Positions 9,147-16,642 of a DNA stretch of 34,643 nucleotides are shown one piece after another. The notes beneath the pieces were generated by a model. It was not told the DNA's origin. It worked only from the letters and a program-made list of their open reading frames with translations, and did not search any database. The DNA comes from Acetobacteraceae bacterium (GTDB taxonomy: Bacteria > Pseudomonadota > Alphaproteobacteria > Acetobacterales > Acetobacteraceae). The DNA is taken from contig CANBNK010000041.1 of the NCBI GenBank assembly GCA_947371015.1, forward strand, positions 1 to 34,643, given 5' to 3'. The translations under genes and the position numbers were made by a program. How positions within the stretch are numbered: position 1 is the stretch's first letter; each line of letters opens with the position of its first letter.

Positions 9147-10127
9147 CTACTCCCGCTTCACCCCCGCCGCGCGCACGATCGGCCCCCACTTGTCGAATTC
9201 GGCACGAATGAACGCATCCGTCTCCGCCGGGCTGCTCCAGATCGCCACGCTCGCCAGCTCGTCCAGCCGGCGCTTCACCGTCGGCAGCGCCAGGGCCTCG
9301 CGGCAGCCGGCGCTCAGCTTTTCCACCACGTCGCGGTTCATGCCATGCGGCGCGAACAGCCCGGTCCAGCTGCGCACGGAATAGCCGGGCACGCCCTGCT
9401 CGGCGATGGTCGGGATGCCCGGCCGGATGCTGACCCGCTCGGCGCTGCCCACGCCGATGATCTTGAACCGCCCATCCTCGGCCGGCGGCAGCAGGGTCGG
9501 CAGGTTCAGGAAGGCGATGGGAATATTGCCGCTGATCAAATCGGCCGTGCCCGGCCCGCCGCCCCGATAGGGCACATGCGTCAGGTCGGTCTTGGTCAGC
9601 AGCCGGAACAGCTCCCCGGCCAGGTGATTGCTGCTGCCGACGCCGGAGGAAGCAAACCCCATCCCCGGCTCGCGCAGCGCCTTGGCCACCAGCGACGGCA
9701 CGTCGGTAATGCCGCTGGCATTGCTCACCGCCAGCGCGTTCGGCACGTCGTTCAGCATGCAGATGCCGTCCAGCGCCTGGCGCGGGTCGTAGCCCTGGTC
9801 GGTGATGACGAACTGGTTGAATACGTGGTTGCTGGCGCTGCTGACCAGCAGCGTATGGCCATCCGGCCGGGCGCGGACCACACCGCCCATGCCCACCGCG
9901 CCACCACCGCCGGAGCGGTTCTCCACCACGAAGTTCTGGCCGAACTTTTCCGCCAGGTGCGGCGCCAGCAGCCGCGCCACCAGGTCGTTGGACCCACCGG
10001 CGGCCCAGGGCACCACCAGCACCACCGGGCGGCTGGGCCAAGCGTCCTGGGCGCGGGCAATCCCCACCCCTGGGCCAGGCAGCAGCAGCGGCAGCGCCAG
10101 CGCGGAACGGCGCGAAATCACGGTCAT
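9147..10127 (-). CDS. Bug/TctC-family periplasmic substrate-binding protein (second copy)
   Basis: The 326-residue protein starts MTVISRRSALALPLLLPG and has an export signal ending near ARAQ, again with twin arginines. The mature domain follows the Bug pattern: VVLVVPWAAGGSNDLVARLLA, FVVENRSGGGGAVG, THVPYRGGGPGTADLISG, and an ending with WGPIVRAAG. GAGGGG is 7 nt before the ATG. It diverges from the dehydrogenase gene by 69 nt, so the pair probably shares a control region; receptor and dehydrogenase may serve the same hydroxy-acid substrate, which is inference. It is clearly related to the protein at 7345 but too different to be a recent duplicate. No transporter subunits are adjacent. Confidence 0.88.
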   Translation of the reverse strand: MTVISRRSALALPLLLPGPGVGIARAQDAWPSRPVVLVVPWAAGGSNDLVARLLAPHLAEKFGQNFVVENRSGGGGAVGMGGVVRARPDGHTLLVSSASNHVFNQFVITDQGYDPRQALDGICMLNDVPNALAVSNASGITDVPSLVAKALREPGMGFASSGVGSSNHLAGELFRLLTKTDLTHVPYRGGGPGTADLISGNIPIAFLNLPTLLPPAEDGRFKIIGVGSAERVSIRPGIPTIAEQGVPGYSVRSWTGLFAPHGMNRDVVEKLSAGCREALALPTVKRRLDELASVAIWSSPAETDAFIRAEFDKWGPIVRAAGVKRE

Positions 10128-10196
10128 CGGCGGACCCCTCCTGGCCTGTTGGGCTGCGCCGGCCTATAGCGCTTCCAAGGCAAAAAGGAACGTCAC

Positions 10197-11267
10197 ATGC
10201 GTCTGGTTGTTCTCGAAGGCGATGGCATCGGCCCGGAAATCACCGCTGCCACCCTGGCCGTGCTGCGCGCCGCTGACGCCCGCTTCGGCCTGAAGCTGGA
10301 CCTGGCCGAACTGCCCGCCGGCGTGAAGTCCCTGGCCGAGGGTGGCGCCACCATCCCCGAAGCCACCGCCGCCGCCGTCCGCGCCGCGGATGGTCTGGTG
10401 ATGGGCCCGATGGACACCTACGCCTATGCCGGCCAGGGCGGCGGCGCGGTCAACCCCTCCGGCTTCTTCCGCCGGGGCTTGGACCTCTACGGCAACATCC
10501 GCCCGGCCCGCACCTATCCCGGCCTCCGCAGCCCGACCGGCGCCGAGTTCGACCTCGTCATCGTGCGCGAGAACACCGAGGGCTTCTACGCCGACCGCAA
10601 CATGGAACAGGGCAACGCGGAAATCCTGGTCACGGCGGATGTCTGCATCTCCATGCGCCGTATCACCAAGCTCTGCTGCGACCGCATCGCGGCTTCCGCC
10701 TTCAAGCTGGCCGCGCGCCGCCGCCGCCATGTGACGGCCGTGCACAAGGCCAATGTGCTGACCAAGGGGGACGGCATGTTCTTGGCTTCCTGCCGCGCCG
10801 AGGCAGAGAAGCACCCCGGCATCACCTATGACGAGGTGATCGTGGACGCCATGGCCGCCCACCTGGTCCGCACGCCGCAGAAATACGACGTCATCGTCAC
10901 CACCAACATGTTCGGCGATATTTTGTCGGATCTCGCCATCGAGCTCTCCGGCTCGCTCGGCCTCGGCGGCTCCATCAATGCCGGCGACAAATTCTGCATG
11001 GCCCAGGCCAGCCACGGCTCGGCCCCCGATATCGCCGGGCAGGACCGCGCCAACCCGGCCTCGCTCGTCCTCTCGGCCGCCATGCTGCTGGGCTGGCAGG
11101 CGGAACAGGGCGGCAGCAGCGCCAATGCCTTCGCCGCCGCCGCCGGCGCCATCGAGGCCGCGGTCGCCCAGGTGATCCAGGCCGGCGACTGCACCGCCGA
11201 TGTCGGCGGCAAGTTGGGCACCGCCGCCATGGGCCGGGCGCTGGCCGCGCGCATCAGCGCCGCCTGA
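10197..11267 (+). CDS. Isocitrate/isopropylmalate/tartrate dehydrogenase family, probably NAD-dependent
   Basis: The 356-residue protein is a beta-decarboxylating dehydrogenase: GDGIGPE at 8-14, the substrate-binding RENTEGFY (124-131), VHKAN with the catalytic Lys (184), VDAMA with the metal ligand Asp (217), FGDILSD (239-245), and the adenine-binding loop HGSAPDIAGQDRANP (273-287). The Asp in the SAPD segment is the residue that favours NAD over NADP in isopropylmalate dehydrogenases. AAGGA is 7 nt before the ATG. The substrate is some malate-like 2-hydroxy acid: isopropylmalate, homoisocitrate, tartrate/malate or a related compound. The absence of leuC/leuD neighbours and the divergent Bug-type receptor argue for a catabolic substrate rather than leucine synthesis. 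Confidence 0.85.
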   Translation: MRLVVLEGDGIGPEITAATLAVLRAADARFGLKLDLAELPAGVKSLAEGGATIPEATAAAVRAADGLVMGPMDTYAYAGQGGGAVNPSGFFRRGLDLYGNIRPARTYPGLRSPTGAEFDLVIVRENTEGFYADRNMEQGNAEILVTADVCISMRRITKLCCDRIAASAFKLAARRRRHVTAVHKANVLTKGDGMFLASCRAEAEKHPGITYDEVIVDAMAAHLVRTPQKYDVIVTTNMFGDILSDLAIELSGSLGLGGSINAGDKFCMAQASHGSAPDIAGQDRANPASLVLSAAMLLGWQAEQGGSSANAFAAAAGAIEAAVAQVIQAGDCTADVGGKLGTAAMGRALAARISAA

Positions 11268-11478
11268 TCTACCCAGCCTGACGCCCCCTGGGCGCCCTTG
11301 GCTGCACCGGCTTCGCAGTTGCGTCATGGCGCGCGGGCCGGGCTTGTTCTATTGGGGGTTTCGAGAGGGGCGACCCGCGACTCCGTCAGGGTTCGCATCG
11401 GGCCGTCCCAGGGGCGAGTGTCCCCGTCCTTCCGGTGGCGCGCCGGGCAGGACAGGACACAGGCGAGGGTTGTGACGC

Positions 11479-12696
11479 ATGCGGCTGCAGCAGGTAGGTT
11501 TGGCGATTGGCCTGGCGGCATTGGCCGGGTGCACCAGCACCGGGTCCACCGGCGTGGTGGCCATGGGCCCGGACATGTACGGGATGAAGGTGGTCAGCCG
11601 TAACCTCGGCGGGGCTGCCGAAAAGGGCCTGACGGACGCCACCACCTTCTGCAACGGCATGGGCCGGCAGACCCAGTTGCTGCGCACCCAGATCAACTCG
11701 GACGACTACCAGCTGGTGTTCCGCTGCATGGGCAGCGCGCCGGTGGTGGCCCAGCCGGCCCCCGCGGCGGTGCCCAGCATCGCCGGCATGGCCATTCCCA
11801 ACCCGAACGGCCCGGTGCTGGCCGGCCCGGCCTTCATACCGCCGCGCACTGTCGGCAGCGTCACCATGGACCGGCTGGCGGCGCAGAACCGTACCGCCAT
11901 CTTCCCGTCCAACCCGCCGATCCTGGCCAATCCCGCCGCCCCGCCCGGCCCGCCGCTGCCGACGCTCGGCGCCACGCCGGTCGGGCCGTTCATCGGCCAG
12001 CGCGGCGCACGGCCGCCTTCCTTCGCCAATACCCCGGCGCCGGCCCCGGCCTATGCCCCGCCGCCCATCAGCGGGCCCACCCCGCTGGCGGCGCCCAGCT
12101 ACACACCGATGGCGGCGCTCAGCGCCCCCGGTTTAGCCCCCGGTCTCGCCCCTGGCGCCGCGCCGGAACCCGAGGCGACGCGCCCCGGCTTCTTCGGCCG
12201 CATGTTCGGCTCGGGCGAATCGCCGCGCGCCCCGGCGCTGCCGCAGCCCGGCCTGCAGCCTGGCTTCACCCCGGTGAACAGCGCCCCGGTCGGTATCTTC
12301 CAGGCCCCCAGCTTCCAGGCACCGGTCAGCAGCGGCCCGCTGCCGCCCAGCACCCAGCCGTTGCAGCCGCTGCGCTCGCCGCTCGGCGCCGGCGCCCTGG
12401 CGCCCATTGCCGCGCCGGCCAGCGCTCCCATTCCCGCCGCCTTGGCTGCGCCCGCCTCGGCACCGGCCGCCTTGCCCCCGCTGAGCAGCCCGGCGCCCCT
12501 GGCCACGCTGCCGGAACCCGTGCCGCAGCCTTCCCGGGCCTTGCCGCCGGTGCCGCTGCAACCGCTGCCGCGCCTGACCACCAATGTGCCGAATACGCTG
12601 CCGCCGCCCTCCACGCTGGGTGGCGCTGCCCCGACTGTGCCGCAGCCGGTCAGCACGGAACCGCCGACCACCTTCTGGCAGACCCCGCGGAATTGA
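11479..12696 (+). CDS. Pro/Ala-rich lipoprotein with a short N-terminal Cys-containing domain
   Basis: The 405-residue protein has a short signal ending in LAALAGC, a lipobox with Cys18, so it should be lipid-anchored. Residues about 19-85 form a compact domain with YGMKVVSRNLGGAAEKGL and two Cys (FCNGMG and VFRCMG). The remaining 300 or so residues are low-complexity and rich in Pro, Ala, Leu and Ser, probably an extended periplasmic linker or cell-wall-spanning stalk. AGGCGAGGG at 11461-11469 lies 9 nt before the ATG. It stands alone between the dehydrogenase and the convergent flagellin gene. No family is recognised; the domain may bind a partner that the Pro-rich arm holds away from the membrane. 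Confidence 0.75.
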   Translation: MRLQQVGLAIGLAALAGCTSTGSTGVVAMGPDMYGMKVVSRNLGGAAEKGLTDATTFCNGMGRQTQLLRTQINSDDYQLVFRCMGSAPVVAQPAPAAVPSIAGMAIPNPNGPVLAGPAFIPPRTVGSVTMDRLAAQNRTAIFPSNPPILANPAAPPGPPLPTLGATPVGPFIGQRGARPPSFANTPAPAPAYAPPPISGPTPLAAPSYTPMAALSAPGLAPGLAPGAAPEPEATRPGFFGRMFGSGESPRAPALPQPGLQPGFTPVNSAPVGIFQAPSFQAPVSSGPLPPSTQPLQPLRSPLGAGALAPIAAPASAPIPAALAAPASAPAALPPLSSPAPLATLPEPVPQPSRALPPVPLQPLPRLTTNVPNTLPPPSTLGGAAPTVPQPVSTEPPTTFWQTPRN

Positions 12697-12700
12697 TATC

Positions 12701-12730
12701 GGGCGCGCGAAGGGCGCCCCTTCGTGCGCC
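12701..12730. terminator. Strong hairpin between convergent lipoprotein and flagellin genes
   Basis: A stem of about 13-14 pairs (including G-T wobbles) with a CGC loop begins 4 nt after the lipoprotein stop and lies 126 nt beyond the flagellin stop. There is no adjoining T-run. Position and stability suggest a terminator or 3'-end stabiliser, mainly for the lipoprotein transcript. Confidence 0.5.
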
Positions 12731-12856
12731 TCGCGCAGTACGTTTCCGGCGTGACGCAGCACAGGCCGCGGTCGCCCTGCGGCGGCTCAGCCTGGTGGCT
12801 GCGGTCCGCCGCTCAGAAACGGGTTTGGCCGCTGCAAGCCCCAGTCGCGCCGCGCT

Positions 12857-13687
12857 TCAGCGGAACAGGCTGAGCAGTACCTGCGGCGCCTGGTTGGCGA
12901 TGCTCAACGCCTGGGTGCCCAGTTGCTGGCGGATCTGCATGGCCTGCAGCTTGGCGGATTCCTTCGCCATGTCGGCATCCACCAGCGCGCCCAGGCCGGT
13001 ATTCTGTGCGTCCACCACGTTGTTGTTGTAGGTGATCTGCGCATCGACATAGTTGGCGTAGCTGCCGAACATGTTCATCTGCGTCAGCGTGCTGTCGATC
13101 GTCGTGGTCAGCACGCCCGTCGCGCTCAACGCCGCCACCGCATCGCCGGCGGTCCACACATTGGCGCCGGAGACGGCGTCATAGATGTTGGTCACCGCCT
13201 TGTAGCCGTTGAAGGTGTAGTAGGCGCCGGAGCCGTCCTGCACCACGTTCACCAGCGTCGTCGCCGGGTCGTTCAGGATGTTCAGGCCGTTATAGGTGGC
13301 GTCCTTGATGAAGCTGTTCATCGCGTTGGTCAGCTGCTTCACCTGCGCCTGGTACTGGCTGCGCTGGCTCGCGCTCAGCGTGCCATCGGCCAGCTTGACC
13401 GTCACGCTCTGCAACTGCTGCAACTGGTCGGAGACGTTCTGCATCGCCGTGCTGGTCACCTTCAGCAGGCCGGACGCCGAGCCCAGCTGCTGGTTGGCGG
13501 ACTGCGTCGCGGCGATATCCCCGCGGATGCGTTCCGCCACCGCATAGGCGGCGCCGTCATCCTTGGCATCGGCCACGCGATAGCCGGTGGAGATGCGCTT
13601 CTGCGTGGCTTGCAGGTCTGCCGTGGTATCGGTCAGCGACTGCAACGCCACCATGGCGCTGTTGTTGGTGTTGATCGAGAAGGACAT
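12857..13687 (-). CDS. Flagellin (short alphaproteobacterial type)
   Basis: The 276-residue protein has both conserved flagellin ends: an N-terminal D0/D1 region with SINTNNSAMVALQSL, ISTGYRVADAKDDGAAYAVA and the QQLGSASGLLKVTSTA helix, and a C-terminal helix with QIRQQLGTQALSIANQAP ending VLLSLFR. The central domain is short (residues about 130-200), as in small alphaproteobacterial flagellins. An open frame continues upstream, but the ATG at 13687 gives the flagellin N-terminus and has AGGA 9 nt before it. No other flagellar gene is in the window, so this is a detached filament gene. Its leader carries a hairpin that covers the ribosome binding site. Confidence 0.95.
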   Translation of the reverse strand: MSFSINTNNSAMVALQSLTDTTADLQATQKRISTGYRVADAKDDGAAYAVAERIRGDIAATQSANQQLGSASGLLKVTSTAMQNVSDQLQQLQSVTVKLADGTLSASQRSQYQAQVKQLTNAMNSFIKDATYNGLNILNDPATTLVNVVQDGSGAYYTFNGYKAVTNIYDAVSGANVWTAGDAVAALSATGVLTTTIDSTLTQMNMFGSYANYVDAQITYNNNVVDAQNTGLGALVDADMAKESAKLQAMQIRQQLGTQALSIANQAPQVLLSLFR

Positions 13688-13697
13688 GGCGGATTTT

Positions 13698-13731
13698 CCT
13701 GCGCTGTCACCCCGATCCTCGGGGCCGCAGG
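13698..13731 (-). promoter_or_regulatory. Leader hairpin masking the flagellin ribosome binding site
   Basis: In the flagellin mRNA, an inner stem of six pairs with a 3-nt loop (13710-13715 with 13719-13724) is capped below by an outer six-pair stem (13698-13703 with 13726-13731). The outer stem includes three of the four bases of the AGGA ribosome binding site (13697-13700). Folding would hide the site. In Caulobacter, FlbT is known to act on the flagellin mRNA leader; a similar translational switch here is inference. Confidence 0.5.
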
Positions 13732-13903
13732 TACGCTGGCTCCTTCGATTGAATATAGTGTTAAGCGCGCCGAATAATTCGTCGCGGTGTGGCCGGGACC
13801 AGCAACCGCCTCGGCGTCGGCCGCATCCCCGCGCGCCCCGCGCCCGCCGCCGGAATCGGCCGGGGTGATACCCTCCGACGGAATATTGCCCTAGGCTCGC
13901 CCC

Positions 13904-14935
13904 ATGCAAACCGCGCCACCACCCACCACCCAGGATATCCCGGCCCCCGGCGAAGTCCGCCCCATCCTGCCCGGGCTGTTCCGCGCCCGCATGCCGCTGC
14001 CCTTCCCGCCCGGCCACGTGAACGTCTGGTTCTTCGAGCACGATGGCGGCTTCCTGGCGGTGGATACCAGCGTCGCCGGCCGCAACAGCCGCGAGCTGTG
14101 GGACCAGGTCCTCGGCCACCCGAATCTCGGCGGCAAGCCGCTGACCGGCCTGCTGATCACGCATTTCCACCCCGACCATATCGGCCTCTGCGGCTGGCTG
14201 TGCGAGCGCTTCGGCCTGCTGCCGACCATGACCCGCATCGAGTGGCTGCAGGCCCGCGCGCTGTGGTTCGACAGCGGACCGGCGATGATGGCCCAGCAGG
14301 CCAGCTTCTACACCGCCGCCGGCTGCGCCCCGGAATACCTCAGCTTCATCGAGCAGCGCGGCCCGCTCTACCAGCGCGCGGTGGCGGAACTGCCGCGCAG
14401 CTTCCACGCCATCAAGGCCGGCGGGGCCTTGCGCATCGGCGGCGCCGAGTGGCGGGTGATGACCGGCGCCGGCCATTCGCCGGACATGGCCTGCCTCTAC
14501 AATGCCGAGCTCAACGTGCTGATCTCGGCCGACCAGGTCCTGCCGCGCATTTCGCCTTACGTCGGCCTGCATGCCGGCGAGCCGCAGGCCGACCCGCTCG
14601 GCGATTTCCTGCGCAGCAACGAAGCCTTCCGCGCCCTGCCGGAGGACACGCTGGTGCTGCCGAGCCATGGCGAGCCATTCCGCAGCCTGCACACCCGGCT
14701 GGACACGCTGGCCGCCCACCACGCGGAACGCCTGGACGCCCTGGCCGGCTATTGCGCCGAACCGCTGACCGCCTTCGAGGCCGCGCAATCCCTGTTTCCG
14801 CGCGCGGCGGTGGAGCAGACCCAGGTCGGCTTCGCGGTGGGCGAAACCCTGGCGCATCTGCGCCGGCTGGAACGCCAGGGCCGCCTGGTGGCGGAACCTG
14901 GCCCGGACGGCCTGCCGCGCTTCCGGCGGGCCTGA
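13904..14935 (+). CDS. Metallo-beta-lactamase-fold hydrolase
   Basis: The 343-residue protein has a full two-metal site: HFHPDH (H87, H89, D91, H92), GHSPD (H191), SADQV (D210) and SHGEP (H255). The N-terminal beta-sandwich opening VNVWFFEHDGGFLAVDTS is typical of the glyoxalase II/MBL superfamily. A C-terminal helical extension after residue 265, with a Leu/Arg-rich end (TLAHLRRLERQGRL), resembles the winged-helix-like tail seen in several MBL hydrolases. No good ribosome binding site precedes the ATG, so the start is less certain; the first 20 residues are Pro-rich. It diverges from flagellin. The substrate may be a thioester, lactone or phosphodiester and cannot be chosen here. Confidence 0.85.
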   Translation: MQTAPPPTTQDIPAPGEVRPILPGLFRARMPLPFPPGHVNVWFFEHDGGFLAVDTSVAGRNSRELWDQVLGHPNLGGKPLTGLLITHFHPDHIGLCGWLCERFGLLPTMTRIEWLQARALWFDSGPAMMAQQASFYTAAGCAPEYLSFIEQRGPLYQRAVAELPRSFHAIKAGGALRIGGAEWRVMTGAGHSPDMACLYNAELNVLISADQVLPRISPYVGLHAGEPQADPLGDFLRSNEAFRALPEDTLVLPSHGEPFRSLHTRLDTLAAHHAERLDALAGYCAEPLTAFEAAQSLFPRAAVEQTQVGFAVGETLAHLRRLERQGRLVAEPGPDGLPRFRRA

Positions 14936-14975
14936 CACAAGCGGCCGGCGGCGCGGCGCTGAACGGCGCCAGCTG

Positions 14976-15032
14976 TTGGAGCCTGATCGGCTTAGGCGGA
15001 ATCGCCGTAAGCCGTGAATCAGTCTCCCCAAC
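14976..15032. repeat. Interspersed palindromic repeat, copy A
   Basis: A hairpin-forming element follows the MBL-fold gene. Arms CTGATCGGCTTAGGCG and CGCCGTAAGCCGTGAATCAG pair around a GAAT loop with a small bulge. The 52 nt at 14979-15030 match 31718-31769 at 46 of 52 positions in the same orientation. This shows a repeated intergenic element rather than a one-off terminator. Confidence 0.7.
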
Positions 15033-15037
15033 AACAA

Positions 15038-15082
15038 GGCTGGAGCGTGAGCGCTTCAGTCAGAAGCGATCACGCTCTGGCC
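15038..15082. terminator. Large hairpin at convergent gene ends
   Basis: Arms of 19 nt (15038-15056 and 15064-15082) pair at 16 positions around a 7-nt loop, directly after repeat copy A and 8 nt beyond the histidine-kinase stop. There is no T-run. It probably ends or protects the transcripts meeting here, or is the second half of the repeat unit. Confidence 0.5.
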
Positions 15083-15090
15083 TCCCGCCT

Positions 15091-16308
15091 TCAACCGCTG
15101 CCGCCGAACCCGGTACGCACCGCGATGCGACCAAACGGCACCGAGCGGTCGATCCGCACCGCCTCGCCCTCTGGCGCCTTGGCCAGGGCCGTCAGCAGCC
15201 GCATCCCCAGGCCGCCGCCATCGCGCCGCTGCGTCGGGTCGAACCCGTCCGGGAAGCCGTCGCCCTGGTCCGAAACCGCGACATCAAGCCCGTCGGCCAG
15301 GCGCTCCACCGTCACGCCGACATCGCCGCGGCCGTGCTTCAGCGCGTTGGTGACCAGTTCCACCACGATCAGCCCCAGCGGGGCGATATCATCGGCCGCC
15401 AGCTGGAACCCCGCCACCTGGACCGACAGCACCCGGCCGCCGGCCAGGTCCGGCAGCAGCGATTCCATCTCCCCCAGCAGCGCCTGCAGGTACTGCGCCG
15501 CATCGCCGCTGCGGACCGAGCCGCCCTCGTACAGCCGGCGATGCACGGCGGCGATCGCCAGCACGCGCCCAGCGGCTTCCTCCAGATGGTGGCGGCCTTC
15601 CTCGGCCGGAATCACCCGGGCCTGCAACCGCAGCATGGCCTGCACCAGTTGCAGGGAGTTCTTCACCCGGTGATGCACTTCCCGCATCAGCAGGTCCTTC
15701 TCCTCCAGCAGGGCCAGGTTGGCCTGCAACAGGGCTTCCTTCTCCACCAGCAGGGCCTCGCGCGCGTCCTGCCGGCGCTGCGCCTGCACCGCCACGCCCA
15801 GGGTATTGGCCAGCGCCTGGAGGAAGTTCAGGTCGTGGTCGTTGAAGTCGCCGCGCTGGCTGCTGTCGCCCTCCAGCACGCCGAACGGCGTACCGTCCTC
15901 GGCCTGCACCAGCACGTTGATGGCGCTGCGGATGCCGTGCTCGGCCAGCAGCTCGGGGGTACGGAACCGCTGCTCCGCCCCCAGGTGGTTGGAGATGACC
16001 GCCTTGCCGCTGCGGAACGCATAGCCGGCCGGGCTTTTCAGGTCGCCGCCGACGCGGGCATGGCCGACCACGCCGGCATGCCAGCCCACGCCGGCGCGGA
16101 CCAGGAAGGCCATCTCGCCGGGCAGGTATTCCAGCACCTTAGCGTAGGCGGATTCCAGTCCCTCGGCCGCCGCGAGGCTCGCGTGATCCAGCAATCCCTG
16201 GAAATCATCGCCGCGCAGCGCCGAGCGACCGAACTCAGCGACGATTTCCTGCTGACGAAGTCGCATGTTCAACTCTCGGTTGGTCAACGTATTCTGCGAT
16301 TCTTGCAT
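15091..16308 (-). CDS. Soluble GAF-domain sensor histidine kinase, HisKA_2 family
   Basis: The 405-residue protein has no membrane segment. Order: N-terminal helix, GAF domain at about 25-175 (KVLEYLPGEMAFLVRAGVGW, FRTPELLAEHGIRSAINVLV), coiled coil at about 177-208, HisKA_2 dimerisation domain with phospho-acceptor His212 in EVHHRVKNSLQLVQAMLRL, then the HATPase domain with N-box ELVTNALKHG (N321), G1 box SDQGDGFPDGF and G2 GGGLGM. HisKA_2/HWE kinases often feed stress-response or single-domain regulators in alphaproteobacteria. No response regulator is adjacent. The ATG at 16308 has only a weak binding site; a second ATG at 16266 is possible. It lies downstream of a terminator, so it needs its own promoter in 16309-16464. 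Confidence 0.88.
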   Translation of the reverse strand: MQESQNTLTNRELNMRLRQQEIVAEFGRSALRGDDFQGLLDHASLAAAEGLESAYAKVLEYLPGEMAFLVRAGVGWHAGVVGHARVGGDLKSPAGYAFRSGKAVISNHLGAEQRFRTPELLAEHGIRSAINVLVQAEDGTPFGVLEGDSSQRGDFNDHDLNFLQALANTLGVAVQAQRRQDAREALLVEKEALLQANLALLEEKDLLMREVHHRVKNSLQLVQAMLRLQARVIPAEEGRHHLEEAAGRVLAIAAVHRRLYEGGSVRSGDAAQYLQALLGEMESLLPDLAGGRVLSVQVAGFQLAADDIAPLGLIVVELVTNALKHGRGDVGVTVERLADGLDVAVSDQGDGFPDGFDPTQRRDGGGLGMRLLTALAKAPEGEAVRIDRSVPFGRIAVRTGFGGSG

Positions 16309-16346
16309 GGGTTTCTTTCGATCGCGGAGGAGAGCGCGAAGGAAAT

Positions 16347-16359
16347 AGTATCGGATACT
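16347..16359. promoter_or_regulatory. Perfect inverted repeat upstream of the histidine kinase
   Basis: AGTATC-G-GATACT is a perfect 6+1+6 palindrome 39 nt upstream of the kinase start, in an otherwise GC-rich leader. Size and place suit a repressor or activator site on the kinase promoter. No known regulator motif is recognised. Confidence 0.35.
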
Positions 16360-16464
16360 GCGGCTGGCAGCCCAGGCGGACCGATCACATTTTCGCTGAG
16401 CGCAAAAGGCGGGAAACCGCTGGCAGGTCGGTCGCCACTGGGCGACCCGCGTTGCGCCGCCGCC

Positions 16465-16499
16465 AAAAAAAATGGCCGCTGGGGGTGACCCCAGCGGCC
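16465..16499 (-). terminator. Rho-independent terminator (minus strand)
   Basis: A perfect 11-bp GC-rich stem (16474-16484 with 16489-16499) with a 4-nt loop is followed on the minus strand by one A and eight T (16472-16465). It ends transcription from the FAD-oxidoreductase side and would also end the candidate small RNA that begins about 110 nt upstream. The plus strand has no T-run after it. Confidence 0.9.
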
Positions 16500-16577
16500 C
16501 AAGTTGTGGCCCGAAACCCAGCCCCAGGCTGCGGCAACGAACCACTGGGAGGAGACGTCCAAGGCACCGCCTGAACA
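16465..16577 (-). ncRNA. Candidate small RNA with CUCCUCCC motif
   Basis: On the minus strand a promoter-like pair (TTGTCA, 18 nt, TATACA) would start a transcript near 16577 that runs about 110 nt to the terminator at 16465-16499. Inside are CUCCUCCC (16547-16554), which is complementary to Shine-Dalgarno sequences, and a small hairpin (16519-16531). Alphaproteobacteria are known to have stress-induced small RNAs with exposed CCUCCUCCC loops. The alternative is that this is simply the 3' untranslated end of the FAD-oxidoreductase mRNA, whose stop is at 16643. Start site and expression are inferred. Confidence 0.4.
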
Positions 16578-16583
16578 AATTAA

Positions 16584-16613
16584 TGTATACGTTTATACAA
16601 ATATGCGTGACAA
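16584..16613 (-). promoter_or_regulatory. AT-rich promoter with operator-like palindrome
   Basis: Within a roughly 80-nt AT-rich island, the minus strand reads TTGTCA (16613-16608), 18 nt, then TATACA (16589-16584). A perfect palindrome TGTATA-N4-TATACA (16584-16599) overlaps the -10 and spacer, where a repressor would block polymerase. The half-site resembles sites bound by GntR-type regulators, which is a loose likeness only. The promoter would feed the candidate small RNA, and by read-through the kinase. Confidence 0.45.
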
Positions 16614-16642
16614 GAAGATTCGTGTGCAACCTATTTTGTTTG

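Noticed and set aside
13740-13790. Sigma-54 or sigma-28 promoter for flagellin
   Set aside because: The AT-rich patch has no GG-N10-GC pair of sigma-54 type and no sigma-28 pair; only a general promoter-like composition.
13789-16488. An 899-residue plus-strand open frame
   Set aside because: It runs across the MBL-fold gene in another frame and antisense to the kinase, joining unrelated sequence; it is compositional.
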